Notes: generated by a model from the sequence alone, not told the origin. Shown: positions 43,694-53,300, counted from the first letter of the stretch. The stretch: 57,626 nt of DNA from Paratractidigestivibacter sp963605405 (GCA_963605405.1 CAVCUP010000017.1:1-57626), one strand, 5' to 3'. Numbers and translations: made by a program.

Positions 43694-45670
43694 ATGCGCA
43701 CCTACATCAATCTGAACAAGGGTTGGCAGTTCACCGGCCCGACCGGCAGCGTCGAGCGCGTCGACGTGCCCCACACCTGGAACGCCATCGACGGCCAGGA
43801 CGGCGGCAACGATTACTGGCGCGGCACCTGCACCTACGAGCGCGACTTCGAGACGCCGGCTTTCGATGCGTCTACGCAGGCCGTCTACCTCGAGTTCGAG
43901 GGCGTGAACGCCACGGCCGACGTCGAGCTCAACGGCCAGGGCGTGTGCCACCACGACGGCGGCTACTCGACCTTCCGCGTGAACGTGACCGACGTGCTCG
44001 CGGCCGCCGGCGGCCGGAACGTCCTGCGCGTCGCCGTCGACAACTCCAAGAACGACCGCGTCTACCCGCAGAAGGCCGACTTCACCTTCTACGGCGGCAT
44101 CTACCGCGACGTGAAGCTCGTGGTGGTCTCGGCCACGCACTTCGCGCTCGATTACTACGGAACGCCGGGCGTGAAGGTCACGCCGCACATCGCCGACGGC
44201 GATAAGGACGCCCAGGTCCAGGTCGAGTCCTGGGTCGACGGCCCCGCGGCCGACGCGGCGACCGTGCGCGTGAGCCTCATCGACGCCGACGGCGTCGAGG
44301 TCGCGGCGGGGGAGGGCGCCGACGTCACGCTGCCCATCGCGGACGTACATCGCTGGGATGGCGTGAAGGACCCCTATCTCTATACCGCCAAGCTCACCCT
44401 TGTGGCCGCCGACGGCACCGAGCTCGACGCGGTTTCCGCACGATTCGGCGTCCGCAGCTTCCACATCGACGCCGACAAGGGCTTCTTCCTCAACGGTCGC
44501 GCCTACCCGCTGCGCGGCGTCTCTCGCCACCAGGACCGCAAGGGCATCGGCAACGCGCTTACGGCCGAGCAGCACCTCGAGGACATCAAGATCATCAAGG
44601 AGATCGGCGCCAACACGGTGCGCCTGGCCCACTACCAGCACAACCAGGTCTTCTACGACGCCTGCGACGAGGCCGGCTTCGTCGTCTGGGCCGAGATCCC
44701 CTACATCTCCGAGCACATGAACAACGGTCGACAGAACACCATCGACCAGATGCACGAGCTCATCGTTCAGAACTACAACCACGCGAGCATCTGCGTGTGG
44801 GGCCTCTCGAACGAGATCACCATCTCGACCAAGGACAAGGCCGACATGCTGGACAACCACCACGTGCTCAACGACCTCGTGCACAAGATGGATCCGACGC
44901 GCCCGACGACCCTTGCCTGCTACGCCATGTGCGGGCCCTTTAACAAGAGTGCGTTCGTGTCCGACGTCGTTGCCTGGAACCTCTACCTGGGCTGGTACGT
45001 GCCGGGCCTGTGGCTCAACAAGGCTTGGTTCGGTTTCTGGCGCCTCGTTCACAAGGACCGCGCCATCGGCATGAGCGAGTACGGCTGCGAGGCCATGCCC
45101 AACCTCCACTCCGAGAAGCCCCGCCGCAACGACCACACCGAGGAGTACCAGTGCGTGTACCACGAGTACATGCTCAAGTTCTTCGATAAGCGCCCGTACT
45201 TCTGGGCCACGCACGTGTGGAACATGTTCGACTTCGCGGCCGATGCCCGTGACCAGGGCGGCGAGCCCGGCATGAACCACAAGGGTCTCGTGACCTTCGA
45301 CCGCAAGACCAAGAAGGACTCCTTCTACATCTATAAGGCCTGGTGGAGCGACGAGCCGTTCGTGCACCTGTGCTCCAAGCGCTTCGAGGACCGCTGCGCC
45401 AGCTCCATCACGGTCAAGGCTTACTCGAACCAGAAGTCGGTGACCTTCTACGTCAACGGCGAGAAGGTCGAGACCGTGGCCGAGAACCCGAAGGATCCGC
45501 ACGTGTTCCGTCTCTTCATCCCGCTTACCGAGGGCGAGACCCGCGTCGAGGCCGTTGCCGGCGAGTGCCGCGACGAGGCCACGTGGCGCCGCGTCGACAC
45601 GCCGAACCCGGCATACAAGCTCGTTAAGAAGAAGGGCCAGCAGAAGAGCAACTGGGCCGACAACGAGTAG
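43694..45670 (+). CDS. GH2 glycosidase, beta-glucuronidase or beta-galactosidase
   Basis: The 658-residue protein has the GH2 order: sugar-binding jelly roll (1-170), immunoglobulin-like domain (about 175-270), then TIM barrel. The acid/base is Glu374 in WGLSNEI and the nucleophile Glu462 in GMSEYGCEA. MNHKGLVTFDRKTKKDSFYIYKAWW near 535 includes an Asn-x-Lys arrangement as in beta-glucuronidases, but a similar Asn-Asp-Lys occurs in GH2 beta-galactosidases. There is no signal peptide, so it acts in the cytoplasm. Its place at the end of the uxuB-uxuA-uxaC operon argues for glucuronide hydrolysis that feeds UxaC. Confidence 0.85.
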   Translation: MRTYINLNKGWQFTGPTGSVERVDVPHTWNAIDGQDGGNDYWRGTCTYERDFETPAFDASTQAVYLEFEGVNATADVELNGQGVCHHDGGYSTFRVNVTDVLAAAGGRNVLRVAVDNSKNDRVYPQKADFTFYGGIYRDVKLVVVSATHFALDYYGTPGVKVTPHIADGDKDAQVQVESWVDGPAADAATVRVSLIDADGVEVAAGEGADVTLPIADVHRWDGVKDPYLYTAKLTLVAADGTELDAVSARFGVRSFHIDADKGFFLNGRAYPLRGVSRHQDRKGIGNALTAEQHLEDIKIIKEIGANTVRLAHYQHNQVFYDACDEAGFVVWAEIPYISEHMNNGRQNTIDQMHELIVQNYNHASICVWGLSNEITISTKDKADMLDNHHVLNDLVHKMDPTRPTTLACYAMCGPFNKSAFVSDVVAWNLYLGWYVPGLWLNKAWFGFWRLVHKDRAIGMSEYGCEAMPNLHSEKPRRNDHTEEYQCVYHEYMLKFFDKRPYFWATHVWNMFDFAADARDQGGEPGMNHKGLVTFDRKTKKDSFYIYKAWWSDEPFVHLCSKRFEDRCASSITVKAYSNQKSVTFYVNGEKVETVAENPKDPHVFRLFIPLTEGETRVEAVAGECRDEATWRRVDTPNPAYKLVKKKGQQKSNWADNE

Positions 45671-45692
45671 CGGGTAACTACACGCACGGCTT

Positions 45693-45774
45693 GGCGCCCC
45701 CTGTGAATTCTCTTCAGCTCAGCTTCGCTGCTTCGCGGCTCAGAAATCGCTGAAGAGAAATCACAGGGGGCGCC
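45693..45774. terminator. Long hairpin after the GH2 gene
   Basis: The 26-base arms 45693-45718 and 45749-45774 are complementary except for one position. The 30-base apex itself contains a small hairpin (GCTTCGCTGCTTCGCGGC region). There is no T run, so it may act as an RNA-stabilising or Rho-independent-like end of the uronate operon transcript rather than as a classical terminator. Confidence 0.75.
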
Positions 45775-45837
45775 TTGCGTTCAGTCGCAGGCCCGCTGGA
45801 CAGGGTTTTGACGTGCTCGCGACGGCCTCTTAGATGC

Positions 45838-45974
45838 AACTCTGACTTTTGCACGACTTAATTCGGGTTTGGTGAGTAGACCGGGTCTTTGAAGGCCTGC
45901 CAACTGGCAAAACGCGGGTGGCGAGGCCTTTGATACTCGATGCTTCCGAATTAAGTCGTGCAAAAGTCAGAGTT
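45838..45974. repeat. Long-arm inverted-repeat element, copy 2 (137 bp)
   Basis: The outer 29 bases at each end (45838-45866 and 45946-45974) are perfect reverse complements around a 79-bp interior. The interior repeats the GAGTAG, CCGG, GCCAACTGG and AAACGC blocks of copy 1 at 37029. The arm sequence is different from copy 1. No ORF is present. It sits between the GH2 gene and the first GH3 gene. Confidence 0.88.
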
Positions 45975-46016
45975 TGTTCTTGCGGGTTTCGATGCACTGC
46001 GGCGCCGATACGAGGA

Positions 46017-46028
46017 TTGGGATATCAG
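46017..46028 (-). promoter_or_regulatory. Candidate MarR-type operator upstream of first GH3 gene (distal)
   Basis: Read on the minus strand the site is CTGATATCCCAA, 10 of 12 identical to the consensus CTGATATACCAG. It lies about 150 bp upstream of the perfect palindrome at 46170. Confidence 0.5.
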
Positions 46029-46122
46029 TATCGGCGGGTTCTCAGTTACTGAACAGTTCAGTTCTTTGTGTTCATTTTTCATATCCGCTGCTACCGTTTA
46101 CCGTTTGGTGGGTACCGCTGGC

Positions 46123-46151
46123 TTGAAAACTAACTGACTAGGTCATATTTC
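46123..46151 (+). promoter_or_regulatory. Predicted promoter of the first GH3 gene
   Basis: TTGAAA (46123-46128) and TATTTC (46146-46151) are separated by 17 bases. CTAACTGACTAG (46130-46141), a degenerate relative of the MarR-type site, fills the spacer. Confidence 0.55.
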
Positions 46152-46169
46152 CGTTTTATTGCCCCTAAG

Positions 46170-46181
46170 CTGATATATCAG
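46170..46181. promoter_or_regulatory. MarR-type operator, perfect palindrome
   Basis: CTGATATATCAG is a perfect 12-bp palindrome (14 bp including the flanking G and C). It lies just downstream of the predicted transcription start and 56 bp before the GH3 start codon. Confidence 0.75.
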
Positions 46182-46236
46182 CGAAGGAGGGGACGCCGTG
46201 TCGGCTCCCTAAAGCAATGACGGAAAGGAAGGGAAG

Positions 46237-49200
46237 ATGGCGAGCAACCTCGACCCCACGGACTACAAGTCCCGCAAGAAGGCCTGGAAGAAGGCGAAGC
46301 GTCGCGTGGCCCTGCCCGCGAAGATCCTGTGTTTTATCCTGCCGGTGATCTTTATCGCCACGGGCATCGCGCTGTACTTCTTCAACTGGTTCCCCATGAC
46401 GTTCGACCTCATCACGGCCTCGAACCGCAACGGAATCTCGAACGCGGACGAGTCGGCACAGTACTTTACCAGCGACTTCTCCAGCGATGAGGAGCGCATC
46501 GCCTACGGTCAGGCGCTCTCCGAGAAGGTCGAGGCCGAGGGCGCGACCCTGCTGCGCAACACCGACGACGCCCTGCCGCTGGCCCGCGGCTCCAAGGTCA
46601 CGCTGATGAGCCACTCCTCCGTGGACCTGGTCTACGGCGGCACCGGCTCGGCCGGCCTCGACACCTCCGAGGTGCCGAACCTCAAGGACGCTATGGAGGC
46701 TGCCGGCTTCGAGGTCAACCAGTCCATGTGGGATTTCTACACCACGGGCGCCGGCTCGGCCGAGGAGTATCAGCGTCAGACCGTGAGCCTCACCGGCAGC
46801 TCGCCGGTCACGGCCAACCAGGTCAACGAGGTTCCCTGGGACGTTTATGACCAGGCCGCGCTCGACTCCATCGCCGACTACGGCGACGCCGTCCTCGTCA
46901 CGATTTCCCGCGTGGGCGGCGAGGGCTACGACCTCAACACCACCGACGAGCACGCCCGCTCCGGCGGCTACCTCGGCCTCACTGAGGAGGAGCGCGACCT
47001 GCTCGCCAACCTCAAGTCGATGAAGGCGGCCGGCACGGTCAAGAAGGTCGTCGTGCTGCTCAACTCGTCGAACCCTATCCAGCTCGACTTCCTCAAGGAC
47101 GCCGACTACGACATCGACGGCGTGCTGTGGGTCGGCGGCGTGGGCGCCCAGGGCATCAACGCCGTGGGCAAGATCCTTGCCGGCGACGTGAACCCCTCGG
47201 GCTCGCTTTCCGACACGTTCCTCTACGACAACCTGAGCGCGCCCTCAGTGGCCAACTCCGGCGACTTCACCTACGCCAACGCCGAGGAGGCCGGCCTCAC
47301 CAAGTACAACAACAAGTACATGGTCTACGAGGAGGGCATCTACGTCGGGTACCGCTACTACGAGACCCGCTACGAGGACGCCGTCATGGGCACCGCGGGC
47401 GTGGGCGACTGGGCCTACGATGACGACGTTGCCTTCGCGTTCGGCTCCGGCCTCTCGTACACGACCTTTACCACCTCGGACGTGACCAGCACCTACGACG
47501 CCGCGACGGACACCTTCACGGTGAGCGCCACCGTCACCAACACGGGCAAGGTCGCGGGCTCCAAGTCCGTGCAGGTCTACATGCAGTCGCCCTACACCGA
47601 CTACGACCGCGCCCACGGCATCGAGAAGGCCGCCGCCCAGCTCGTCGGCTTCTCCAAGACCAAGCAGCTCGAGCCCGGCGAGTCCCAGACCGTGAGCGTT
47701 CGCGTCTCTCGCCGCGACATGGCCTCCTACGACGCCGACGGCGCGGGCACCTACATCCTCGACGCCGGCGACTACCTGCTGACCATCGCCGACGGCGCCC
47801 ACGCCGCCGTGAACAACTTCCTCGCGCACAAGGGCTACACGCCCGAGTCCACCGCGGGTGTGATGGACGCCGCTGGCGACGCGTCGGCCGTGTCCGTCTG
47901 GACCTGCGATGCGCTTGACTCCACGACCTACGCGACCTCCGCGATGGGTGTGGCCATCGAGAACCAGTTCGACGACGCCGACCTCAACCGCGCCGACTAC
48001 ACGGGCGACCAGCAGGTCACCTACCTGTCCCGCTCCGACTGGGAGGGCACGCTTCCCACCGAGGCGCCGACCCTTACCGCGACCGACGAGATGGTTTCCC
48101 AGCTCGCCGACTCCCGCTATGCCGAGGGTCTCTACGACGGCAAGTACGCCGACGCGACCATGCCGACAACCGGCGCCAAGAACGGCCTCAAGCTCATCGA
48201 CCTGCTCGACCTCGACTACGACGACCCGAAGTGGGACGACCTGCTCGACCAGCTCACCACCTCTGACATGAGCTTCCTCATCGGCTCGGCCTTCCACTAC
48301 ACCCAGCCCATCGAGTCCATTCAGCTCCCGGGCACCCGCGACGAGAACGGCCCGACCGGCCTCACCACCACGCTCTTCGGCGCCAAGTCCGACGTCAAGA
48401 CCATGGGCCTGCCCTCCGAGGACGTCATGGGCGCGACCTTCAACACCGAGCTGCTCAATGACGTGGGCCGCGTGATCGGCAACGACTGCATCGCCGCCAA
48501 CGTCGCCTATCTCTACGGCCCGGGCGCCAACATCCACCGCAACGCCTACTGCGGCCGCAACTTCGAGTACTTCTCCGAGGACAGCTATCTCTCCGGCAAG
48601 CTCCTCTCGGCCGAGTGCCAGGGCATCGAGTCCAAGGGCGCCCACGTGCTCGTCAAGCACTTCGCGCTCAACGACCAGGAGACCAACCGTTGCGGCGTCT
48701 CGACCTGGGCCAACGAGCAGTCCATCCGCGAGGTCTACCTGCGCTGCTTCGAGTACACCTTTACCGAGGGCGCTTGCAACGGCGTGATGACCTCCTACAG
48801 CCGCGTCGGCTGCCACTGGAACGGCGGCGACGAGGGCATGATCTCGGGCGTGCTGCGCGGCGAGTGGGCCTGCAACGGCGCGATCATCTCCGACAACTCC
48901 GCCATGGCCTACACCTACATGCACGGCACCGACGGCGTGCTCGCGGGGTCCGATCTCTTCGACTCCATGTGCGAGATCGAGTGGGACCAGCTTCAGGACT
49001 ACGAGAACGACCCCGTCATCGTCTCGGCCATGCGCGACGCCTGCCACCGCATCGCCTACGCGACGCTGAACTCGCTCGCCATGAACGGCATCGGCGCGGA
49101 GACCACGGTCTCCTACAAGCTGCCCGCCTACGTGGTCGTCGACACCGCCTGCTGCGTGCTCTCCGGTGCAGGATTCGTGTTCTGCCTGGTCTTCACCATC

Positions 49201-49251
49201 GTGAAGAAGCGCGCCTTCAAGAAGGCGAACCCCAAGCCGATGAAGGCGTAA
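46237..49251 (+). CDS. Membrane-anchored GH3 glycosidase with swapped domain order
   Basis: The 1004-residue protein is a beta-glycosidase of GH3 type with its domains in reverse order. A basic N-terminus and a membrane helix (about residues 28-50) come first. The alpha/beta domain normally at the C-terminus (about 90-410) and a fibronectin-III-like domain (about 410-530) follow. The TIM-barrel domain (about 650-950) contains GRNFEYFSEDSYL, VKHFALNDQETNR and the nucleophile region IISDNSAM (Asp886). A second membrane helix (about 968-992) ends the protein. The catalytic part would face outside between two anchors. The same reversed order is known in BglA of Ruminococcus albus and Butyrivibrio. 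Substrate is not evident. AAGGAAGGGAAG precedes the ATG. Confidence 0.88.
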   Translation: MASNLDPTDYKSRKKAWKKAKRRVALPAKILCFILPVIFIATGIALYFFNWFPMTFDLITASNRNGISNADESAQYFTSDFSSDEERIAYGQALSEKVEAEGATLLRNTDDALPLARGSKVTLMSHSSVDLVYGGTGSAGLDTSEVPNLKDAMEAAGFEVNQSMWDFYTTGAGSAEEYQRQTVSLTGSSPVTANQVNEVPWDVYDQAALDSIADYGDAVLVTISRVGGEGYDLNTTDEHARSGGYLGLTEEERDLLANLKSMKAAGTVKKVVVLLNSSNPIQLDFLKDADYDIDGVLWVGGVGAQGINAVGKILAGDVNPSGSLSDTFLYDNLSAPSVANSGDFTYANAEEAGLTKYNNKYMVYEEGIYVGYRYYETRYEDAVMGTAGVGDWAYDDDVAFAFGSGLSYTTFTTSDVTSTYDAATDTFTVSATVTNTGKVAGSKSVQVYMQSPYTDYDRAHGIEKAAAQLVGFSKTKQLEPGESQTVSVRVSRRDMASYDADGAGTYILDAGDYLLTIADGAHAAVNNFLAHKGYTPESTAGVMDAAGDASAVSVWTCDALDSTTYATSAMGVAIENQFDDADLNRADYTGDQQVTYLSRSDWEGTLPTEAPTLTATDEMVSQLADSRYAEGLYDGKYADATMPTTGAKNGLKLIDLLDLDYDDPKWDDLLDQLTTSDMSFLIGSAFHYTQPIESIQLPGTRDENGPTGLTTTLFGAKSDVKTMGLPSEDVMGATFNTELLNDVGRVIGNDCIAANVAYLYGPGANIHRNAYCGRNFEYFSEDSYLSGKLLSAECQGIESKGAHVLVKHFALNDQETNRCGVSTWANEQSIREVYLRCFEYTFTEGACNGVMTSYSRVGCHWNGGDEGMISGVLRGEWACNGAIISDNSAMAYTYMHGTDGVLAGSDLFDSMCEIEWDQLQDYENDPVIVSAMRDACHRIAYATLNSLAMNGIGAETTVSYKLPAYVVVDTACCVLSGAGFVFCLVFTIVKKRAFKKANPKPMKA

Positions 49252-49313
49252 GCGCGGGTTTTCGCGCGGGGTTCTTGGCAAGGGGCGGCGACTCGCCCCG
49301 TCATCCAAGTAAG

Positions 49314-49360
49314 GAGAAGCACCGGTTTCCGAGAGATTCTCGGGGCCGGTGCTTCTCTGT
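49314..49360 (+). terminator. Terminator after the first GH3 gene
   Basis: GAGAAGCACCGG (49314-49325) pairs perfectly with CCGGTGCTTCTC (49346-49357), and an inner CCGAGA/TCTCGG stem extends it. TGTAT follows. It isolates the GH3 gene from marR. Confidence 0.75.
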
Positions 49361-49399
49361 ATATGTCACTTTGGAGAGGGCGAGGGGGCTGTCCCTTCG

Positions 49400-49440
49400 C
49401 CGAGCCGCGGACAAAGGGGCAGTCCCCTTTGTCCGCTCGG
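49400..49440. repeat. Hairpin just before the marR ribosome-binding site
   Basis: GGACAAAGGGG (49409-49419) pairs perfectly with CCCCTTTGTCC (49424-49434) around a CAGT loop. Beyond a three-base bulge, CCGAGC (49400-49405) pairs with GCTCGG (49435-49440). The base of the stem ends about 12 bases before the marR ATG. Confidence 0.75.
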
Positions 49441-49451
49441 GAAGGGGAGCC

Positions 49452-49985
49452 ATGGGGGAGAAGCGCGCGACGCATGCGGAGGCGATGGCTAGGGCCAAGG
49501 CGCCCGTGGCCGAGATACTCGAGGAGGCTGCCTCGGCGGGCGACTTTGCCCTCAGCGTGTCCGGCCTGCGTCACCATTTCCAGGATGTCTGCTCCACGCG
49601 CCTGAAGGACGTCGACCTTACGCCGGCGCTTCTTTACTTCATGCTCTACATTGGCAAGCACGATGGCTGCACGCAGCGGCAGATGACCGACGCGCTCTGC
49701 ATGGATGTGGGCTACTCCACGCGCTCCGTGGCCAAGCTCGTGGAGGCCGGCTATGTCGAGCAGCGCCCGAACCCCGCCGACGGGCGGAGCAGCCTGCTGT
49801 ATCTGACCCCTGAAGGCAAGGAGGCCTACGCGTTCGGGCGCCGTATCCTCGTTGAGTGGAACGATCAGGTGCTCAGCGTCCTTTCGGATACGGAGAAGGA
49901 ACTGCTGGTCGGGCTTCTTGGCCGCGTGATCGTTGCCTTAGGAAGCGATGTCGTGGGCAAATCCGCAGGTAAAGAGACAAACTAG
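49452..49985 (+). CDS. MarR-family transcriptional regulator
   Basis: The 177-residue regulator has the MarR winged helix. VDLTPALLYFMLYIGKHDGCTQRQMTDALCMDVGYSTRSVAKLVEAGYVEQRPNPADGRSSLLYLTPEGKEA (residues 54-125) includes the recognition helix and the DGRS wing. Helices for dimerisation and ligand pockets flank it. ATG 49452 follows GGGGAG; the open frame further upstream is the antiphase of the GH3 gene. MarR proteins usually bind palindromes and release them on sensing phenolic or other small ligands. The 12-bp sites beside both GH3 genes, uxuB and the symporter are its likely targets. Confidence 0.93.
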   Translation: MGEKRATHAEAMARAKAPVAEILEEAASAGDFALSVSGLRHHFQDVCSTRLKDVDLTPALLYFMLYIGKHDGCTQRQMTDALCMDVGYSTRSVAKLVEAGYVEQRPNPADGRSSLLYLTPEGKEAYAFGRRILVEWNDQVLSVLSDTEKELLVGLLGRVIVALGSDVVGKSAGKETN

Positions 49986-49995
49986 CTGACTAAGG

Positions 49996-50007
49996 CAAGT
50001 ATACCAG
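49996..50007 (+). promoter_or_regulatory. Candidate MarR-type operator after marR
   Basis: CAAGTATACCAG keeps the right half TATACCAG of the consensus. It lies 11 bp after the marR stop and 176 bp upstream of the next site. Confidence 0.5.
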
Positions 50008-50171
50008 TCTAAAAATCGTATTAGATGGTTTACGTTTAGCGTAAAAACGTCAATTATCAGCAGCGTTAAGCCAGCCTATATGCGCAGCCGTTAACCTTCT
50101 CATCAGAGAATCTATATTGTTTCCTCGCCGAATTTTAACCGTTTACCTACAAATCAGGTCCATCCACGGTT

Positions 50172-50183
50172 CTGATATACCAG
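50172..50183 (+). promoter_or_regulatory. MarR-type operator 1 of the second GH3 gene
   Basis: CTGATATACCAG, the consensus form, identical to the copy 43 bp downstream and followed by the same TC dinucleotide-type flank (CAGTCG). Confidence 0.75.
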
Positions 50184-50214
50184 TCGGCCCGGCATTGGGG
50201 TCAATATGGTCTTG

Positions 50215-50226
50215 CTGATATACCAG
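50215..50226 (+). promoter_or_regulatory. MarR-type operator 2 of the second GH3 gene
   Basis: CTGATATACCAG, identical to the site at 50172. The 43-bp spacing (about four helical turns) would place two repressor dimers on one face of the DNA. Confidence 0.75.
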
Positions 50227-50321
50227 TCGCAGGCATGAGACTGGCAAACACAGAGACCATGCCCTGAGCGACGCCGGCCGCGCGCCTCGCCGCCTGCAGG
50301 GCAAAGAAGAAAGGAAGGGAC

Positions 50322-50372
50322 ATGAGCACTTTCGCAATGATGCCCGCAAACGGGAAGGGGGCGCAGTCATGA
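50322..50372 (+). CDS. 16-residue leader ORF coupled to the second GH3 gene
   Basis: ATG 50322 follows a strong GAAAGGAAGGGA site and encodes MSTFAMMPANGKGAQS. Its TGA overlaps the GH3 ATG in an ATGA arrangement (50369-50372). The strong ribosome-binding site belongs to this small ORF, so GH3 translation probably depends on reinitiation, although GGGAAGGGGG within the ORF could also serve GH3 directly. No homology is recognised. Confidence 0.55.
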   Translation: MSTFAMMPANGKGAQS

Positions 50373-53300
50373 GCAACGAGGCCAAGCCCAAGTCCATGCT
50401 GACCCGCCGCGGATTCGTCGGCGTCGGAGCCCTCGGCCTTTCGGCCGCGGTGGGCGCCGGCACCGTCATGGAGCAGTTCAGCACCACGCTCGACACCAAC
50501 CTCGGCACCACGAGCGAGGCCCTGAGCTCCCAGAGCACCGCCGACGAGCCGCTTTACGAGGCGTACATGCCCTCTGAGGAGCTTCTCAACTCCGACGGCA
50601 CGGGCAACTCCCACGCCATCATCCAGAAGGCCATCGACCTCAACCGCACGCAGGCCGCCGAGGGCTGCGTCCTCATGAAGAACGTGACCGAGTCCGGCAA
50701 CGGCCTGCCGCTCGCCGCCGGCTCCAACGTCACCCTCTTCGGCATCCGCTCCGAGGTCCCCATGCTCGGCTCGAGCTTCGGCCTGAAGCTCTTCGGCCCC
50801 GCCATCACCCTGAAGCAGGCGCTCGAGGACGACCGCACCGACTTCGCGAACACCATCACCACGAACGTCAACCGCCAGACCCTGGCCGTCGCCCCCACGA
50901 TGTCCTCCTGGACCGGCGACGAGTTCGACTTCGACGGCGCCGGCATGAACGTCAACCCGACGATGTCCGCGGCCTACGCCAAGCTCAACGAGACAATCAA
51001 CCACGCCCACTGCGAGATGACCGTCACCGGCTACGACCCCAAGGAGCCGAGCGTCGCGGACATCGAGGGCGTCAATTCCGACTTCCGCTCGAGCTTCTCC
51101 GGCTATGACGACGCGGCCATCGTCGTGATCTCTCGCCCGACTGCCGAGTCCGTCGACTACCTGCCCGGCGACGTGGCCGATGGCCTGGGCGTCGACGAGC
51201 CGCTCCAGATCACCGACAACGAGCGCGCCGCGATTCAGCTCGCCAAGGACTGCTCCAAGAACGTCATCGTGCTTCTCAACACCGCCAACACGGTCGAGAT
51301 TCGCGAGCTCAAGGACGACCCGGACATCTCAGCCATCCTCTGGATCGGCTTCCCCGGCTGCTACGGCATGCTCGGCGTCGCCGACATCCTCGCGGGCAAG
51401 GCCAACCCCTCCGGCGCCCTCACTGACACCTACGCCACCCACAACATGAGCGCCCCGGCCATGCAGAACATGGGCGACTACTCCTACGCCAACGCCGATA
51501 TCCTCACCCGCCCCGCGGGCATCTTCGGCGACGTCGCGTCCAAGTACATCATCGAGTGCGAGGGCATCTACATCGGCTATAAGTACTACGAGACCCGTTA
51601 CTTCGACGCCGTGATGAACCAGGGCAACGCCACGTCCGCCGCCGGCGCGACCGTGGGCGACGTCTGGACCTACTCCGACGAGGTCGTCTACCCGTTCGGC
51701 TACGGCCTCTCCTACACCACCTTCAAGCAGGAGTTCGACGGCGACCCCGCCCTTGAGGTCAAGAAGGACGACAAGACCGGCGCCACCACCGCCTACCTCA
51801 CCTGCAAGGTCAAGGTGACCAACACCGGCGACGTGGCCGGCAAGTCCATCGTCGAGGTCTTCGGCCAGGCCCCCTACACCGCGGGCGGCCTCGAGAAGGC
51901 GGCCATCCAGCTCATCAACTTCGAGAAGACTGGCGAGCTCGAGCCGGGCGCCTCCGAGACCGTTGAGGTCAAGTGCGACCTTCAGTACATCGCCAGCTGG
52001 GACAGCTCCTTCGCCAACGCCGACGGCACCAAGGGCACCTACGTGCTCGACCCCGGCGACTACTACTTCGCCCTCGGCAACGGCGCGCACGAGGCCGTGA
52101 ACAACGTCCTGGCCGCCCAGGGCGCCGACGAGGCCGCCATCGACGGCACGGGCGACAAGTCCCTCGTCTACAAGCTCGAGGTCAACGAGGGCGTCATCTC
52201 CAAGACGGCCTTCTCCATCTCCAAGAACGGCTATCAGGTCTCCAACCACCTCGAGTACGCCGACTGGAACCACTTCCAGCCCGGCGAGGTCACCTACCTT
52301 TCCCGCGCGGATTGGGAAGGCACCTGGCCCAAGGAGTACGCCGGCATGACGCTCACCGATGAGGACCTCATCGACAAGCTGAACGGCCACTACTACGACC
52401 TCAAGACCGACGACGACGTCTCCGGCATCGCCTGGGGCGCCCAGTCCGACCTCATGTTCTGGGACATGAAGGGCAAGGAGTACGACGACCCCGCGTGGAG
52501 CGAGCTTCTCGACAAGATCACCCTCGAGGAGGCCCTCTACATCGCCACCTTCGGCGGCCCGTCGATCCCCGGCATCGAGTCCATCGGCCTGCAGGAGCAC
52601 TACCTCACCGAGAACGCCGGCAACGGCATCGTCCTGGCCCTCGGCGCCTCTAAGGACACCGCTGCCCCCTGGACCATCTCCGAGAGCGACGCGAACGCAG
52701 CCTGGAACGGCGCCGTCTTCGGCAACGCGCCTCTTACCGCCGCGTCCTTTAACAACAAGCTCTACTTCCAGATGGGCGAGTTCATGGGCGAGGAGTCGCT
52801 CTTCTCCGGCATCGCCATGCTCTGGGGCCCGGGCCTGAACGTCCACCGTCAGCAGTACAACGGCCGTACCGGCGAGTACTACTCCGAGGACCCGATCGTC
52901 TGCGGCAACGCGGCCATGGAGTACTCCATGGGCGCCCTCGAGTACGGCCTGATCGCGTCGCCGAAGCACTTCGCCTTCAACGACCAGGAGACCAACCGTG
53001 CCGGCGTCGCCCCGTACATGACCGAGCAGCAGGCGCGTGAGAACGAGCTGCGCGGCTGGCAGATCGCCTTCGAGGCCACCGACTACGACACAGACGACCA
53101 CAACGCCAACATGACCGGCCTCATGACGTCGTTCTCCAAGATCGGCCCCGTCGAGTGCACCTGCTCCACCGGCCTCATGACCGACATCCTCAAGAACGAG
53201 TGGGGCTTCCGCGGCTACGCCGTCACCGACATCTACGACGACACCGACCTGTGGACGAGCGTCCTGGTGTCCGGCACGACCTGCTTCGATACCCGCGGCA

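Larger units (their letters stand above)
50008..50321 (+). promoter_or_regulatory. Upstream region of the second GH3 gene
   Basis: This AT-richer 314-bp region has no gene before the short leader ORF at 50322. It contains two identical CTGATATACCAG sites (listed separately) and CCGTTTACC at 50139-50147, a nonamer also found upstream of the first GH3 gene (46094) and, with one change, of the symporter (54239). Confidence 0.6.

Noticed and set aside
42179..45502. 1107-codon minus-strand ORF
   Set aside because: It is fully antisense to uxaC and the GH2 gene and rich in Val, His, Leu and Asp without motifs.
43694..45670. Firm assignment as beta-glucuronidase (uidA)
   Set aside because: The Asn-x-Lys motif is present, but closely similar sequence occurs in GH2 beta-galactosidases. 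Context favours glucuronide but does not prove it.
37029..45974. Composite transposon bounded by the two hairpin elements
   Set aside because: The 8.8 kb between them holds ordinary metabolic genes, there is no transposase, and the terminal arms of the two elements are not alike.
46038..46052. ACTGAACAGTTCAGT palindrome as a separate operator
   Set aside because: A clean inverted repeat, but I found no second copy in the window, so no regulon can be argued.
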